Assembly (NCBI GenBank): GCA_022844405.1
Contig: JALHLV010000001.1
Location: 1-64,000 of the forward strand
Direction of reading: 5' to 3'
DNA: 64,000 bases
Origin: Sphingomonadales bacterium
Lineage (GTDB): Bacteria; Pseudomonadota; Alphaproteobacteria; SMXS01
In this document: piece by piece, positions 32,823 to 40,811 of the stretch
How the letters are laid out: every line of letters starts with the position of its first letter
How positions within the stretch are numbered: position 1 is the first letter of the stretch
Program-made: the position numbers and the translations under genes
The notes under the pieces: model-generated
What the model was told of the DNA's origin: nothing
Databases searched by the model: none
The model's input: the letters and a program-made list of their open reading frames with translations, nothing else

Positions 32823-32996
32823 TTACTTCTTCAGGCCGTCGATGACCGCGCAGACGAAGTCGTAGGCGGTGCACGAGGCGCCGGCCTCGGTGCTGACCTG
32901 CTCGAAGTTTTCCGGGCCGACCGACTTGGCTTTCTGCGCCAGCGACGGGTCTTCCTTCATGAAGCGGATGAACCGCTCTGCGTTCTCGACTGACAT
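32823..32996 (-). CDS. Nif11-like mini-protein
   Basis: This 57-residue protein begins at ATG 32996. The start MSVENAERFIRFMKEDPSLA and the middle ENFEQVSTEAGASCTAYDFV match the Nif11 domain: N-terminal helix, a D-x-x-L step, then the GF/A-hydrophobic helix. Nif11 domains occur as leaders of ribosomally made natural products and as stand-alone nitrogen-fixation-associated proteins. Here there is no double-Gly cleavage site or core peptide after the domain, and no lanthionine synthetase or peptidase nearby. Two Cys (positions 42 and 49) are unusual. It is flanked by its own terminator, so it is a separate transcript. Confidence 0.75.
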   Translation of the reverse strand: MSVENAERFIRFMKEDPSLAQKAKSVGPENFEQVSTEAGASCTAYDFVCAVIDGLKK

Positions 32997-33108
32997 GTCT
33001 CGTTTCCCTGTTTCGTTTCGAATCCGGCTGCCCTACCAGCAGGCGTAAATGTTTTAAGACATTTGCGTGGGCGGGCCAAGAGGCCAGTGCGTCTCAGGGC
33101 AGTGCGTT

Positions 33109-33525
33109 TCAGAGGAACTCGGGATTCTTTCCGGCGGTGGGCAGGTCCGGCTCCATCAGATGCCAGGGCGGCGCCGAGTCGGTCCAGATGTGGCCCATGC
33201 GCCTGAAGCCGCCGGGGTCGTCCAGAGTGCCGACCTTGACGGCGATGAAGTCGGGAGTCTTGTCGTTCCCGGCGAACAGCGGCGTGCCGCAATGCGGGCA
33301 GAACGACCGCCAGACGACCGCGCCGGAGTCGGCCGGCGACCGGTAAATTGTCTCCGCGCCCGACAGCAGCCGGAACGCCGCGCGAGGATAGGCGACAATA
33401 TTGGCCTCGGCGCCGCCGCTCAGATACTGGCAGTCGCGGCAGTGGCAGGCGACGGACGCCAGCGGCTCGCCGTCGATGCGGAAACGGACGCGGCGGCAGA
33501 GGCAGCCGCCCTCAACGGTTGTCAT
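33109..33525 (-). CDS. GFA-family (CENP-V/Gfa domain) zinc protein
   Basis: This 138-residue protein has the GFA zinc-binding cysteines: GGCLCRRVRF, ACHCRDCQYLSGG and SFCPHCGTPLFAG. GFA proteins are related to glutathione-dependent formaldehyde-activating enzyme, but most members are uncharacterised. Its start overlaps the end of the MarR-type gene by 14 nt, so the two are coupled and it may be the regulator's partner or target. Confidence 0.88.
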   Translation of the reverse strand: MTTVEGGCLCRRVRFRIDGEPLASVACHCRDCQYLSGGAEANIVAYPRAAFRLLSGAETIYRSPADSGAVVWRSFCPHCGTPLFAGNDKTPDFIAVKVGTLDDPGGFRRMGHIWTDSAPPWHLMEPDLPTAGKNPEFL

Positions 33526-33994
33526 GAGACCCTCCTTTGTTCGAATAGGCGGCGATCATGGCCGCCATCACGCGGCGGCAGGCCTCGACGTCGGCGGCGG
33601 ACAGGCACGCGGCCACCGGGATGGCGCGGGCTTCCTCGACGGCACGAAGCGCGGCAAAGGCTTGCCGCCCAGTGTCGGTGAGACGGATCAGGGACGAGCG
33701 GGCATGGGCCTCGTTGGCCACGGCCTCGCCTAAGCCTGCGTCGATCAGTTCGTTCACCATGCGCTGCACCACCTGGCGCTTTAGCATCAGCATGCGGGCA
33801 AGCTGCGGCACCGTGCTCGGTCCGGCGCCAGTCAGGCATTCCATCAGGCCGCGCATGGGGATGGTGACGCCGGTGCCGGAGAGGTTGTCCTCGACGGCGT
33901 TGTACAGCGTCTTGAACAGCGGGCGGACGAGGCGGATGACGCCGTAGAGCGCCTCGGCATCGGCGGGACGGTCATGGTCGGCAGATGTCATCAT
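33512..33994 (-). CDS. MarR-family transcriptional regulator
   Basis: This 160-residue protein has a MarR winged helix: STVPQLARMLMLKRQVVQRMVNELIDAG (HTH) and ARSSLIRLTDTGRQAFA (wing), flanked by dimerisation helices. A palindrome covers its own start region (33997-34015), so it probably autoregulates together with the coupled GFA gene. The inducing ligand is unknown. Confidence 0.88.
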   Translation of the reverse strand: MMTSADHDRPADAEALYGVIRLVRPLFKTLYNAVEDNLSGTGVTIPMRGLMECLTGAGPSTVPQLARMLMLKRQVVQRMVNELIDAGLGEAVANEAHARSSLIRLTDTGRQAFAALRAVEEARAIPVAACLSAADVEACRRVMAAMIAAYSNKGGSHDNR

Positions 33995-33996
33995 GA

Positions 33997-34015
33997 CACC
34001 TATAGTGCCATAGTG
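33997..34015. promoter_or_regulatory. candidate MarR operator
   Basis: The sequence CACCTATAGTGCCATAGTG has half-sites CTAT and ATAG centred on a 6-bp spacer with CA and TG outside. It lies 3 nt upstream of the MarR-type start, a usual autoregulation position. A second TGACA/TGTCA pair flanks it. Confidence 0.55.
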
Positions 34016-34057
34016 ACATCAAGGGTGTCAATGGTTCGTCACCCGTCTTCCGAAGCC

Positions 34058-34086
34058 TTGAGGTAATGCACTGATTGCACTACCAT
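34058..34086 (+). promoter_or_regulatory. promoter of DUF4160/DUF2442 pair, probably leaderless
   Basis: TTGAGG (34058-34063) and TACCAT (34081-34086) are separated by 17 bp. The predicted transcription start falls on or beside the ATG at 34092, so the first gene would be translated from a leaderless mRNA. TGCACT occurs twice in the spacer region as a possible operator. Confidence 0.5.
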
Positions 34087-34091
34087 GCGTC

Positions 34092-34319
34092 ATGGTGACC
34101 GTGTATCGAGCCGCGCACGGGAAGATCGCCGTGTATGGCCGCGAGCATGGCGTGCCGCATTTTCCTATCGAGGGGCCGACGTTTCGATGTTCCGTAGCCA
34201 TCGCGGGGCTGGAGGTGATCGTAGGCACCGTGCCGGCATTGGTCCTGGACGAAGCGCTGATGTGGGAGGGCGCCAATCGGGACTTGCTGATGCAGACCTG
34301 GAAGGAGTTGAACGGATGA
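34092..34319 (+). CDS. DUF4160 family protein
   Basis: This 75-residue protein has the DUF4160 layout: MVTVYRAAHGKIAVYGREHGVPHF (family: I-x-x-Y..DH-PPHF), a strand pair, and the helix LDEALMWEGANRDLLMQTWKEL. DUF4160 genes are usually followed by a DUF2442 gene, as here with a 4-nt ATGA overlap, and the pair is often discussed as toxin-antitoxin-like. No experimental role is known to me. Confidence 0.85.
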   Translation: MVTVYRAAHGKIAVYGREHGVPHFPIEGPTFRCSVAIAGLEVIVGTVPALVLDEALMWEGANRDLLMQTWKELNG

Positions 34320-34762
34320 TCACCGCAGACAGGATGCGCACCATCACGAGCGCCGAGGCTGTTGGTCCGGCCTCGCTGCGGATCGGCTGGTCGAACGGCG
34401 TTCGGGCAAGCCTTGATCTTGGTGCCGTGGTCGCCGACCGGGCATTCGCCGCCCTGCGCGAGCCGAAGGAGTTCGCCGCCGTGCAGATTGGCGACTGGGG
34501 CCACAGCCTGATCTGGCCATCGAGCGCTGAACTCGGTGCCCACATGCTGTGGCTCGAGACACTGTCGGCGACCGGCCATGGCGATGCGCGGGCGTTCCTG
34601 GAGTGGCGTCTGCGGCATGGGCTGTCGCTCGCCAAGGCCGCCGAGGCGATCGGTATCTCCCGGCGCATGGTCGCCTACTACTCGAACGGCGAGCGGCCCG
34701 TTCCCAAGCCGATCCTGCTGGCGTGCCGGGGCTGGGAAGCGGAGATGATGCCCGCCGCCTGA
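34316..34762 (+). CDS. DUF2442 protein fused to a helix-turn-helix domain
   Basis: This protein has 148 residues from ATG 34316. Residues 1-75 are a DUF2442 domain (SAEAVGPASLRIGWSNGVRASLDLG, LREPKEFAAVQIGDWGHSLIWP). Residues ~95-148 add a Cro/C1-like HTH: AFLEWRLRHGLSLAKAAEAIG then ISRRMVAYYSNGERPVPK. The fusion would let it bind DNA, likely its own promoter at 34058-34086. Coupled to the DUF4160 gene, it looks like the regulator or antitoxin side of the pair. Confidence 0.83.
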   Translation: MITADRMRTITSAEAVGPASLRIGWSNGVRASLDLGAVVADRAFAALREPKEFAAVQIGDWGHSLIWPSSAELGAHMLWLETLSATGHGDARAFLEWRLRHGLSLAKAAEAIGISRRMVAYYSNGERPVPKPILLACRGWEAEMMPAA

Positions 34763-34766
34763 TCGC

Positions 34767-36146
34767 CTACCGGCTGAGGTACTTGTCCATGGTCTCGTGA
34801 ACGCGGCGGATGCGCGATTCCTGGTAGCGGGCGAGGGTTTCGGCGCCCTTTTCGCTGGCCTGCATGCCTTCGTGCTGCCACGCCAGTATCTGGGTGTCCT
34901 GATCGAGCACGTCGCCCATGAATTCGCTGACGCCGGGGACTTCCTTGTAGGAGTTGGCCTCGGTGATGCGGTAGACCTGCGCCGGATCGGGCTCCTCGCC
35001 GGGCTTGCACGGGCGGAACGAGATGACGTCCAGGATACAGCGGTTGACGTCGGTGCCCAGCGGCCTCGCCTGCTGGAGCTGCGGCAGGCCGGGGCCGCCA
35101 TAGATGAACAGGTTCGGGAAGATGTTGTATTTCAGCGAGTCGATGACCTCGGCATCGGACAGGTGCGACAGGTCCAGGTCGTAGGTGTCCTTGAACGTCT
35201 TGCGCATCTCGCGCGCCATGACGATGCGCGCCGTCTCGCCTTCAGCGACCTTCACCCGCTTCTCGGCGGGCACGATCTCCGGGTCGCCCAGCAGCGAGCG
35301 GTCGAGCAGGTCCTGCTCGGTCAGGCCCAGCTTGGACGTGGGGCTGGACACGGCCAGCGCGCACAGGTCGCGGCTGACATGGTCGCCGAAGATGTCGTGC
35401 TGCATGTTCCAGTCGCCAACCACATGGGTCATCTCCGGATGCACAAGCGGCGTGTGATAGGCCTCCATGAAGGCCTCCTGCGCCGTCTTCCAGTTGCAGC
35501 TCAGCTCCTTCTGGATGTGCAGGTAGGGATACCAGTTGGTGAAGTCCCACTTGGCGAAATGCTCGGGCACCACTTCCAGGTACTCGAGCAGCGGCACGGC
35601 ATCGAGGTCCATGTTGATGAAGACGAAGCCGTTCCAGCTCTCGACCAGCGCCTCGGGCAGCCGGTTCTTCTCATAGTCGAGATGCGGGAACTCCCACGAA
35701 CACGGCACCTCGTTCAGCGTGCCGTCCAGGTTCCAGGTCCAGCCGTGATACGGGCACTGGATGCTGGCGGAATAGCCCGACGAGGCGGACGGCTTCAGCT
35801 TGGTGCCGCGGTGCAGGCAGGAATTGTGATACGCCTTCAGGCCGCCGTCGTCCTGACGCACGACGACGATGGAATAGCGGCCGATGTCGTAGACGTAGTA
35901 GTCGCCCGGCTCGCGCACATGCTCGTCGCGGCAGGCGAATTGCCACACCTTGCGCCAGATCTTCTGCATCTCCAGCTCGAAGAACTCGGGCGAGGTGTAG
36001 CGGTAAAACGGAATGTCGTCGGTGCTCTGGGGCGGGTTGGAGCGGCGCAGCAGCACCTCGGCGGGCGGCGTGCTGTCGCCGCGGATGATGTCCTCGTATG
36101 ACTTGCCGGGAGTCTTGCTCTCGATCTTGCCAACTTCCACGTTCAT
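34767..36146 (-). CDS. Rieske ring-hydroxylating oxygenase, alpha subunit (2)
   Basis: This 459-residue protein has the Rieske motif CLHRGTKLKPSASSGY then IQCPYHGWTWN and an iron site around FMEAYHTPLVHPEMTH. The N-terminal segment FYRYTSPEFFELEMQKIWRKVWQFA is typical of the family. It differs enough from the oxygenases at 31301 and 37519 to have another substrate. A palindromic site lies 56 bp upstream (36202-36219). No beta subunit or electron-transfer gene is adjacent. Confidence 0.9.
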   Translation of the reverse strand: MNVEVGKIESKTPGKSYEDIIRGDSTPPAEVLLRRSNPPQSTDDIPFYRYTSPEFFELEMQKIWRKVWQFACRDEHVREPGDYYVYDIGRYSIVVVRQDDGGLKAYHNSCLHRGTKLKPSASSGYSASIQCPYHGWTWNLDGTLNEVPCSWEFPHLDYEKNRLPEALVESWNGFVFINMDLDAVPLLEYLEVVPEHFAKWDFTNWYPYLHIQKELSCNWKTAQEAFMEAYHTPLVHPEMTHVVGDWNMQHDIFGDHVSRDLCALAVSSPTSKLGLTEQDLLDRSLLGDPEIVPAEKRVKVAEGETARIVMAREMRKTFKDTYDLDLSHLSDAEVIDSLKYNIFPNLFIYGGPGLPQLQQARPLGTDVNRCILDVISFRPCKPGEEPDPAQVYRITEANSYKEVPGVSEFMGDVLDQDTQILAWQHEGMQASEKGAETLARYQESRIRRVHETMDKYLSR

Positions 36147-36201
36147 TCGCCGTCTCCCCGGACTGCCGAGCGTCGCCTGGTCACAAGCAGACGTGTCAGT
36201 T

Positions 36202-36219
36202 TATACCTGAATATAGTTC
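36202..36219. promoter_or_regulatory. candidate operator upstream of Rieske gene 2
   Basis: TATACCTGAATATAGTTC shares TATACCnnrrTATAGTTC with the site at 37452-37469 upstream of the acyl-CoA dehydrogenase gene. It is an imperfect palindrome around the central TG. Confidence 0.55.
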
Positions 36220-36243
36220 CCGAGTCACCGACCTCCGAGCCGG

Positions 36244-37446
36244 CTACAGGTGCAGCACGGCCTTGGAGATGATTTCGCGCTGGATTTCCTTGGCGCCGCC
36301 ATAGATCGACGCGGCGCGCTTGTTGAGGTACTTGCCGGTCACCGCCGCGCCATAGGCCGGACCCGGATAGTGGTCGTCGTTGACCATGCCCGACGGGCTG
36401 GGCGGCGGCAGCGGCGAGGCGTAGTAGTCCATGGCCTCGACCGCCAGCTCGCTGATCCGCTGGTTGATCTCGACGCCGGTGGCCGACAGCACCGAGCCTT
36501 CCGGGCCGGGACGCTGGCCGGCGGCGACCGACGACATGATGCGCCGCTCGGTCATCTCAAGGCCCATGACGCCGATCTCCAGCTTGGCCAGCTCGGTCGA
36601 GAAATACGGGTCCTTGATCAGCGGCGTCTGGCCGCTGAGCTGGGCGGCGCACATGCCGCGCAGCTTCTGGATGGCGGCCTTGTATTCGCCCGACGCGCCG
36701 CCGGCGCGCTCGAATTCCAGCAGGAACTTGCCATAGTCCCAGCCCTGGCCTTCGGCGCCGACCCGCTGGCTCACGGGAATGCGGACGTCGTCGAAGAACA
36801 CCTGGTTGACCTCGTGATCCAGGCCCAGCGTGATGATCGGGTCAACCTTGATGCCCGGCGAGCGCATGTCGACGAGGACGAAGGTGATGCCCTCCTGCTT
36901 CTTGCCGCTATTGCCGGTGCGCACCAGGCAGAAGATCCAGTCAGCGACGTGTGCGTTGGTGGTCCAGATCTTCGAGCCGTTGAGCACGTAGTCGTCGCCG
37001 TCGCGCACCGCGCGCATCTTCAGGCTGGCCAGGTCCGATCCGGCGCCCGGCTCCGAATAGCCCTGGCACCAGTAATGCTCGCCCGACAGGATCCTGGGAA
37101 GGAAGTAGTCTTTCTGCTCCTGGGTGCCGTAGGTGAAGATCACCGGACCCACATAGCGCAGGCTCATCGGAATCAGCCGCGGCGCGCCGGCCAGCGAGCA
37201 TTCCTGCAGGAAGATGTATTGCTGGGTCGGGGTCCAGCCGGTGCCGCCATATTCCTTCGGCCAGAAATAGCCGATCCAGCCCTGGCGGTGCAGCCGGCGG
37301 TGCCACTCCATCACGATGTCCTTCTCCACCCAGACGGTAGTGGTTTTCGCGGTCGCGTCGCGGATGTCCTGGGTGAGCTGCTCGTCGAGGAACGCGCGCA
37401 CCTCGGACTGGAAGGCTTTGAGATCGGTGTCGAATTCCAGGTCCAT
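36244..37446 (-). CDS. acyl-CoA dehydrogenase
   Basis: This 400-residue flavoprotein has the FAD and substrate motif CQGYSEPGAGSDLASLKM, the middle strand IWTTNAHVADWIFCLVRT, and a C-terminal KRAASIYGGAKEIQREIISKAVL typical of the family. It would oxidise an acyl-CoA at C2-C3, passing electrons to ETF. Its start ATG 37446 lies directly beside a palindrome that overlaps the ribosome binding site. It sits between two Rieske genes on the same strand, so it probably serves breakdown of the oxygenase product or a cyclic acid such as a steroid or terpenoid side chain. Confidence 0.92.
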   Translation of the reverse strand: MDLEFDTDLKAFQSEVRAFLDEQLTQDIRDATAKTTTVWVEKDIVMEWHRRLHRQGWIGYFWPKEYGGTGWTPTQQYIFLQECSLAGAPRLIPMSLRYVGPVIFTYGTQEQKDYFLPRILSGEHYWCQGYSEPGAGSDLASLKMRAVRDGDDYVLNGSKIWTTNAHVADWIFCLVRTGNSGKKQEGITFVLVDMRSPGIKVDPIITLGLDHEVNQVFFDDVRIPVSQRVGAEGQGWDYGKFLLEFERAGGASGEYKAAIQKLRGMCAAQLSGQTPLIKDPYFSTELAKLEIGVMGLEMTERRIMSSVAAGQRPGPEGSVLSATGVEINQRISELAVEAMDYYASPLPPPSPSGMVNDDHYPGPAYGAAVTGKYLNKRAASIYGGAKEIQREIISKAVLHL

Positions 37447-37451
37447 GAGAG

Positions 37452-37469
37452 TATACCCCGGTATAGTTC
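37452..37469. promoter_or_regulatory. candidate operator overlapping the acyl-CoA dehydrogenase RBS
   Basis: TATACCCCGGTATAGTTC contains the inverted repeat TATACC/GGTATA with a 2-bp centre, six bases before the start codon. Binding here would block both transcription elongation and ribosome access. Confidence 0.55.
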
Positions 37470-37518
37470 AGGCCGCGGGACGGTACCGCCAGGAGGGGTG
37501 GCGGCGCAAGCGGGACAG

Positions 37519-38694
37519 CTAGAGTTCAGGCGGCCGTTCGTTCGGATTGTCGCTGACGTAGTAGTCCACCCAGCGGTGGAAATACTGGTTGCCGCGTTCG
37601 TTCCGGCCGAACACCACGTTGTCGAACGGCAGCGCGTTCAGGCTCCTCTGGATACGCTCGCCCAGCACGTAGTCCTCGCCATAGGTGACGTCGTAGAGGA
37701 ACTGGGCAGTCGCCAGCAGCGCCGCCTCCTCCTCGGCATCCTTCGGCGGGCGCGGGTGCACGTAGTAGAGGATGGTGCGGTTCCTGTCGGGCGTCGGCCC
37801 CGGGATGATCTGGGCGATCTGGCCGAGGCCGAGGCCCAGATACATGGAGATGTTGGGGAACAGGGTGCGCACGAAGGTGAAGCCCTGCTCCTCGAATTTG
37901 TGCAGGTCGTCCCGACCGGCGCCATCCATGACGCCGATGTTGGTGGTGCCGTAGGCGACCCGCATATGCGGCCCGAAGGCGTGGAACTCCATCAGATTGT
38001 TCAGGGTTACCTTCAGGATGGTTTCCTTGTGCAGCGTGGAGAAATGATAGCCCTCGAGATAGCCGTCGAAGGCGATCTTCCAGTTGGCGCCGGTCATCTC
38101 CTTGGACGCGAGGAAATGCCAGTCCTCGAAGCGGTGCGGCGCGACGTCGTCGATCATGCCGCCCAGCCAGTCGTCCAGGTCCAGCTCCATGCCCGGTCTC
38201 AGGATGGCGAAGATCATGCCGGCGCGCTCGTCGCAGGCCAACTCGGTCAGGCCGAACTCGTCCTTGTCGATCGGGCCGAACTTGTGCGCCTCGGACACGG
38301 CGAACAGCGAGCCGTCGTTGCGGAACGTCCAGCCGTGATAGGGGCACACGAAGCGGCTGGCGTTGCCCAGCCCGTCGGCCGCGATCGGCGCGCCACGGTG
38401 GCGGCAGGCATTGATGAAGGCGCGCGGCCTGCCGTCCTTGCCGCGGGCGATCAGCAGCGGGATGCCGACCATCTCGAACGCCTTGTAGTCTCCGGGCCTG
38501 GGCATCTCGCAAGTCAGCGCCACCATCACCGGCAGGCGCTTGAAGATGGTCTCCACCTCGCGCTCCCAGCGCTGCGGGTCGCTGTAGGCGCTGACCGGCA
38601 CCTCCATGATGTCGTCGGCCTGGTCGGTGGTGTCGTTCCGGTGATGCGCGACGATGCGTTCGGCGATCGCGTTGTACTCTTGCGCGCGGTCCAT
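37519..38694 (-). CDS. Rieske ring-hydroxylating oxygenase, alpha subunit (3)
   Basis: This protein has 391 residues from ATG 38694 (MDRAQEYNAIAERI) with GGGGAATAGG upstream. Rieske motif: CRHRGAPIAADGLGNAS then FVCPYHGWTF. Iron site: FDGYLEGYHFSTLHKE. The C-terminal part is shorter than in oxygenases 1 and 2. Upstream, GCTACC and GGTAGC (38729-38748) form an inverted repeat that may be an operator of a different type from the TATACC sites. Confidence 0.9.
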   Translation of the reverse strand: MDRAQEYNAIAERIVAHHRNDTTDQADDIMEVPVSAYSDPQRWEREVETIFKRLPVMVALTCEMPRPGDYKAFEMVGIPLLIARGKDGRPRAFINACRHRGAPIAADGLGNASRFVCPYHGWTFRNDGSLFAVSEAHKFGPIDKDEFGLTELACDERAGMIFAILRPGMELDLDDWLGGMIDDVAPHRFEDWHFLASKEMTGANWKIAFDGYLEGYHFSTLHKETILKVTLNNLMEFHAFGPHMRVAYGTTNIGVMDGAGRDDLHKFEEQGFTFVRTLFPNISMYLGLGLGQIAQIIPGPTPDRNRTILYYVHPRPPKDAEEEAALLATAQFLYDVTYGEDYVLGERIQRSLNALPFDNVVFGRNERGNQYFHRWVDYYVSDNPNERPPEL

Positions 38695-38728
38695 CCTATT
38701 CCCCGTATGGCATGCGGCCAGTGCACAT

Positions 38729-38748
38729 GCTACCGGATCGATGGTAGC
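38729..38748. promoter_or_regulatory. candidate operator upstream of Rieske gene 3
   Basis: GCTACC and GGTAGC form perfect 6-bp arms separated by 8 bp, 35 bp upstream of the start codon. Confidence 0.4.
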
Positions 38749-38762
38749 GCCGCTATCGCGGC

Positions 38763-38870
38763 GACCCCTCATCCGGCGCTTCGCGCCACCTTCTCCCGCA
38801 AGGGGAGAAGGGTTCGATCCGGCACCGGCAGAGGCCCCTCTCCCCCTGCGGGAGAGGGTTAGGGTTAGGG
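38763..38870. repeat. dispersed inverted-repeat element (CCCTCTCCC family)
   Basis: The arms CCTTCTCCCGCAAGGGGAGAAGG and CCCTCTCCCCCTGCGGGAGAGGG are each near-palindromic, and the ends CCCCTCATCC and GGGTTAGGGG pair loosely. It is a close relative of the element at 51151-51258, including the CGGCGCTTCGCGCC internal hairpin and a GTTCGAT-CGGCACC centre. Confidence 0.8.
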
Positions 38871-38884
38871 GGATCTCTCCGCGC

Positions 38885-40699
38885 CTACGCCGCCAGCTTG
38901 ATCCCCTTGGCGAGCGTCACCGGGATCGGCACCGGGATTTCCAGCAGCTGCTGGGCCTTGCCCTTGGCCAGCTGGTCAAGGCGCAGGGTCGCCATGCCGC
39001 CGCCGCCCAGCGCCTCGTGCAGCAGGAAATTGACCGCGTGCAGGCCGGGTACGTCGAAGCGCTCGACGCGCGGATTGGCGGCGCCGCGGAACTCGTGGGC
39101 GAACCATTCCTTCACCACGTCCGCGGTCAAGGCGGCGCGGATATAGGGCAGGAGCTCCGGCTTGCGGGCGATGACGGCCACGTTGAACTTGTCGCCCTTG
39201 TCGCCCGAGCGGCCCCAGGCGATGTCGACCAGCCGGACGCGGACGGCGTCCTTGCCCAGCGGCGGCGCGTCCTCGACGGCGGGGCGCTCGATGGCGGCGG
39301 GGTCGAAGCCGCCGGCGGTGGTGAGGGCGACCGGCTCGGTCTTGCCGGCGATATCGATGGACGCCCGCACCCGGTCCTTGGGCAGGGCGAACGAGAACAA
39401 CCGCACCACCTTGTTCACGTCGGGCCGGCCGCCGTGCCAGCCGGTGTTGCCGACCATCATGGCGGTCATCGGCGCGGTGATCTCGCGGCCGAACAGGGCG
39501 CAGGCGTGCTTGTCGGTGTGCTCGACCGATATCTTGGAGATCACCTCGCGGGTATCGCGCGTCCGCGCATGGGCGCCGTAGCTGCTTTCCGCGCCCAGCG
39601 ACTCGATGTTGACGGCGCGGAACGGACCCATGTTGCGCTCGCGCAGCATCTCTTCCATGCGCTCGATCAGCGCGGCCGCCTGCCGCTCGGCCTTGACGGC
39701 GGCGTTCATGCCGACGACCGGCAGGATGCCGACCGACCGGTAGCCATCCTCGAAGGTGGTGCAGACCTTGAAGGTGCCGGTGGGCGGATAGCCCTTGGCG
39801 CCGGACACGCGCACCCGGTCCTTGCCGACTTCCTCAACCTTCACCTGCGTCCAGTCGCACGCCACGTCGGGCAGCAGGTAGGCCTGCGGGTCACCGACTT
39901 CGTAGAGCGTCTGCTCGGAGATGGTGCCGACGGTGACGAGGCCGCCGGTGCCCGGTGCCTTGGTCACGATACAGCTACCGTCCGCGAAACACTCGGCGAT
40001 GGGATAGCCGATATGGGCCCAGTCCTCGACCTGCTCCCAGTCGGTGAACGTGCCGCCGGTCGACTGCGCGCCGCATTCCAGCAGGTGGCCGGTGAGACTC
40101 CCGGCCGACATCATGTCGTAGTCGGTGTCGGCCCAGCCGAACTCGTACATCAGCGGACCGAGCACCAAGGCCGAGTCGACGACGCGGCCGGTGATCACCA
40201 CATCGGCACCGCGGGCGAGCGCCTCGGCGATGGGCCTGCCGCCCAGATAGGCGTTGGCGCTGGCGATGCGCGACGGGGCGGGGAACGCCTCGCCCGAATA
40301 CATCTCGGCGACGTCCGAGGCGGCGAGGTCGGCGACCTGGTCGAGGATGTTGTCACCCTCGACCACGGCGATCTTCAGCGACACGCCCGCCTCGGCGGCG
40401 ATTTCTTCCATGCGGGCGCGGCAGGCGCGTGGATTGACGCCGCCCGCGTTGGTGACGACCTTGATGCCGCGGCGCGCGATCTCGCGGATATTGTCCTTCC
40501 ACACCCACTCGGTGAAATCGTGGGCATAGCCGCCCTCGGGATTCCGGGAATAGGCCTTGGCGAGCACCGACATGGTCAGCTCGGCCAGATAGTCGAGCAC
40601 GAGATAGTCCACGTCGCCGCCCTTGATCAACTGGGGCGCGGCCGTCGAGCTGTCGCCCAGGAAGCCGCCGGCCGATCCGATCCTAACCGTCTTGCTCAT
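38885..40699 (-). CDS. AtuA-family (DUF1446) acyclic terpene utilisation-like protein
   Basis: This protein has 604 residues from ATG 40699 (MSKTVRIGSAGGFLGDSS) with GGGAG at the right distance. Residues 1-~450 are the DUF1446/AtuA domain: YLVLDYLAELTMSVLAKA, TNAGGVNPRAC, GADVVITGRVVDSALVLGP, GHLLECGAQSTGG. A C-terminal ~110-residue AtuA-like alpha/beta domain (VRLVDIAWGRSGDKGDKFNVAVIARKPE) is fused. AtuA is needed for citronellol/geraniol growth in Pseudomonas but its reaction is not settled. Fits the region's catabolic theme. Confidence 0.9.
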   Translation of the reverse strand: MSKTVRIGSAGGFLGDSSTAAPQLIKGGDVDYLVLDYLAELTMSVLAKAYSRNPEGGYAHDFTEWVWKDNIREIARRGIKVVTNAGGVNPRACRARMEEIAAEAGVSLKIAVVEGDNILDQVADLAASDVAEMYSGEAFPAPSRIASANAYLGGRPIAEALARGADVVITGRVVDSALVLGPLMYEFGWADTDYDMMSAGSLTGHLLECGAQSTGGTFTDWEQVEDWAHIGYPIAECFADGSCIVTKAPGTGGLVTVGTISEQTLYEVGDPQAYLLPDVACDWTQVKVEEVGKDRVRVSGAKGYPPTGTFKVCTTFEDGYRSVGILPVVGMNAAVKAERQAAALIERMEEMLRERNMGPFRAVNIESLGAESSYGAHARTRDTREVISKISVEHTDKHACALFGREITAPMTAMMVGNTGWHGGRPDVNKVVRLFSFALPKDRVRASIDIAGKTEPVALTTAGGFDPAAIERPAVEDAPPLGKDAVRVRLVDIAWGRSGDKGDKFNVAVIARKPELLPYIRAALTADVVKEWFAHEFRGAANPRVERFDVPGLHAVNFLLHEALGGGGMATLRLDQLAKGKAQQLLEIPVPIPVTLAKGIKLAA

Positions 40700-40811
40700 C
40701 GTCATCTCCCGCTCGCCAACCGCGCCGCTTATGATAACCTGCGCCCGCGCTGGTTCTATGACCGTTCCGTTTACCGTATAACCGCCGTAGGGAAAACTGG
40801 GGAAGTAAACA
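40700..40811. promoter_or_regulatory. divergent promoter region, AtuA and ThuA genes
   Basis: These 112 bp separate two divergent starts. The sequence GTTTACCGTATAACC (about 40773-40787) is AT-rich and partly palindromic; it resembles, but with different spacing, the TATACC operators. One shared regulator for both directions is possible. Confidence 0.4.

Noticed and set aside
36250-38862. 870-codon rightward open frame opposite the acyl-CoA dehydrogenase and a Rieske gene
   Set aside because: It is the antisense shadow of two clear genes; its Arg/His/Gln/Val-rich composition is the usual product of reading GC-rich codons backwards.
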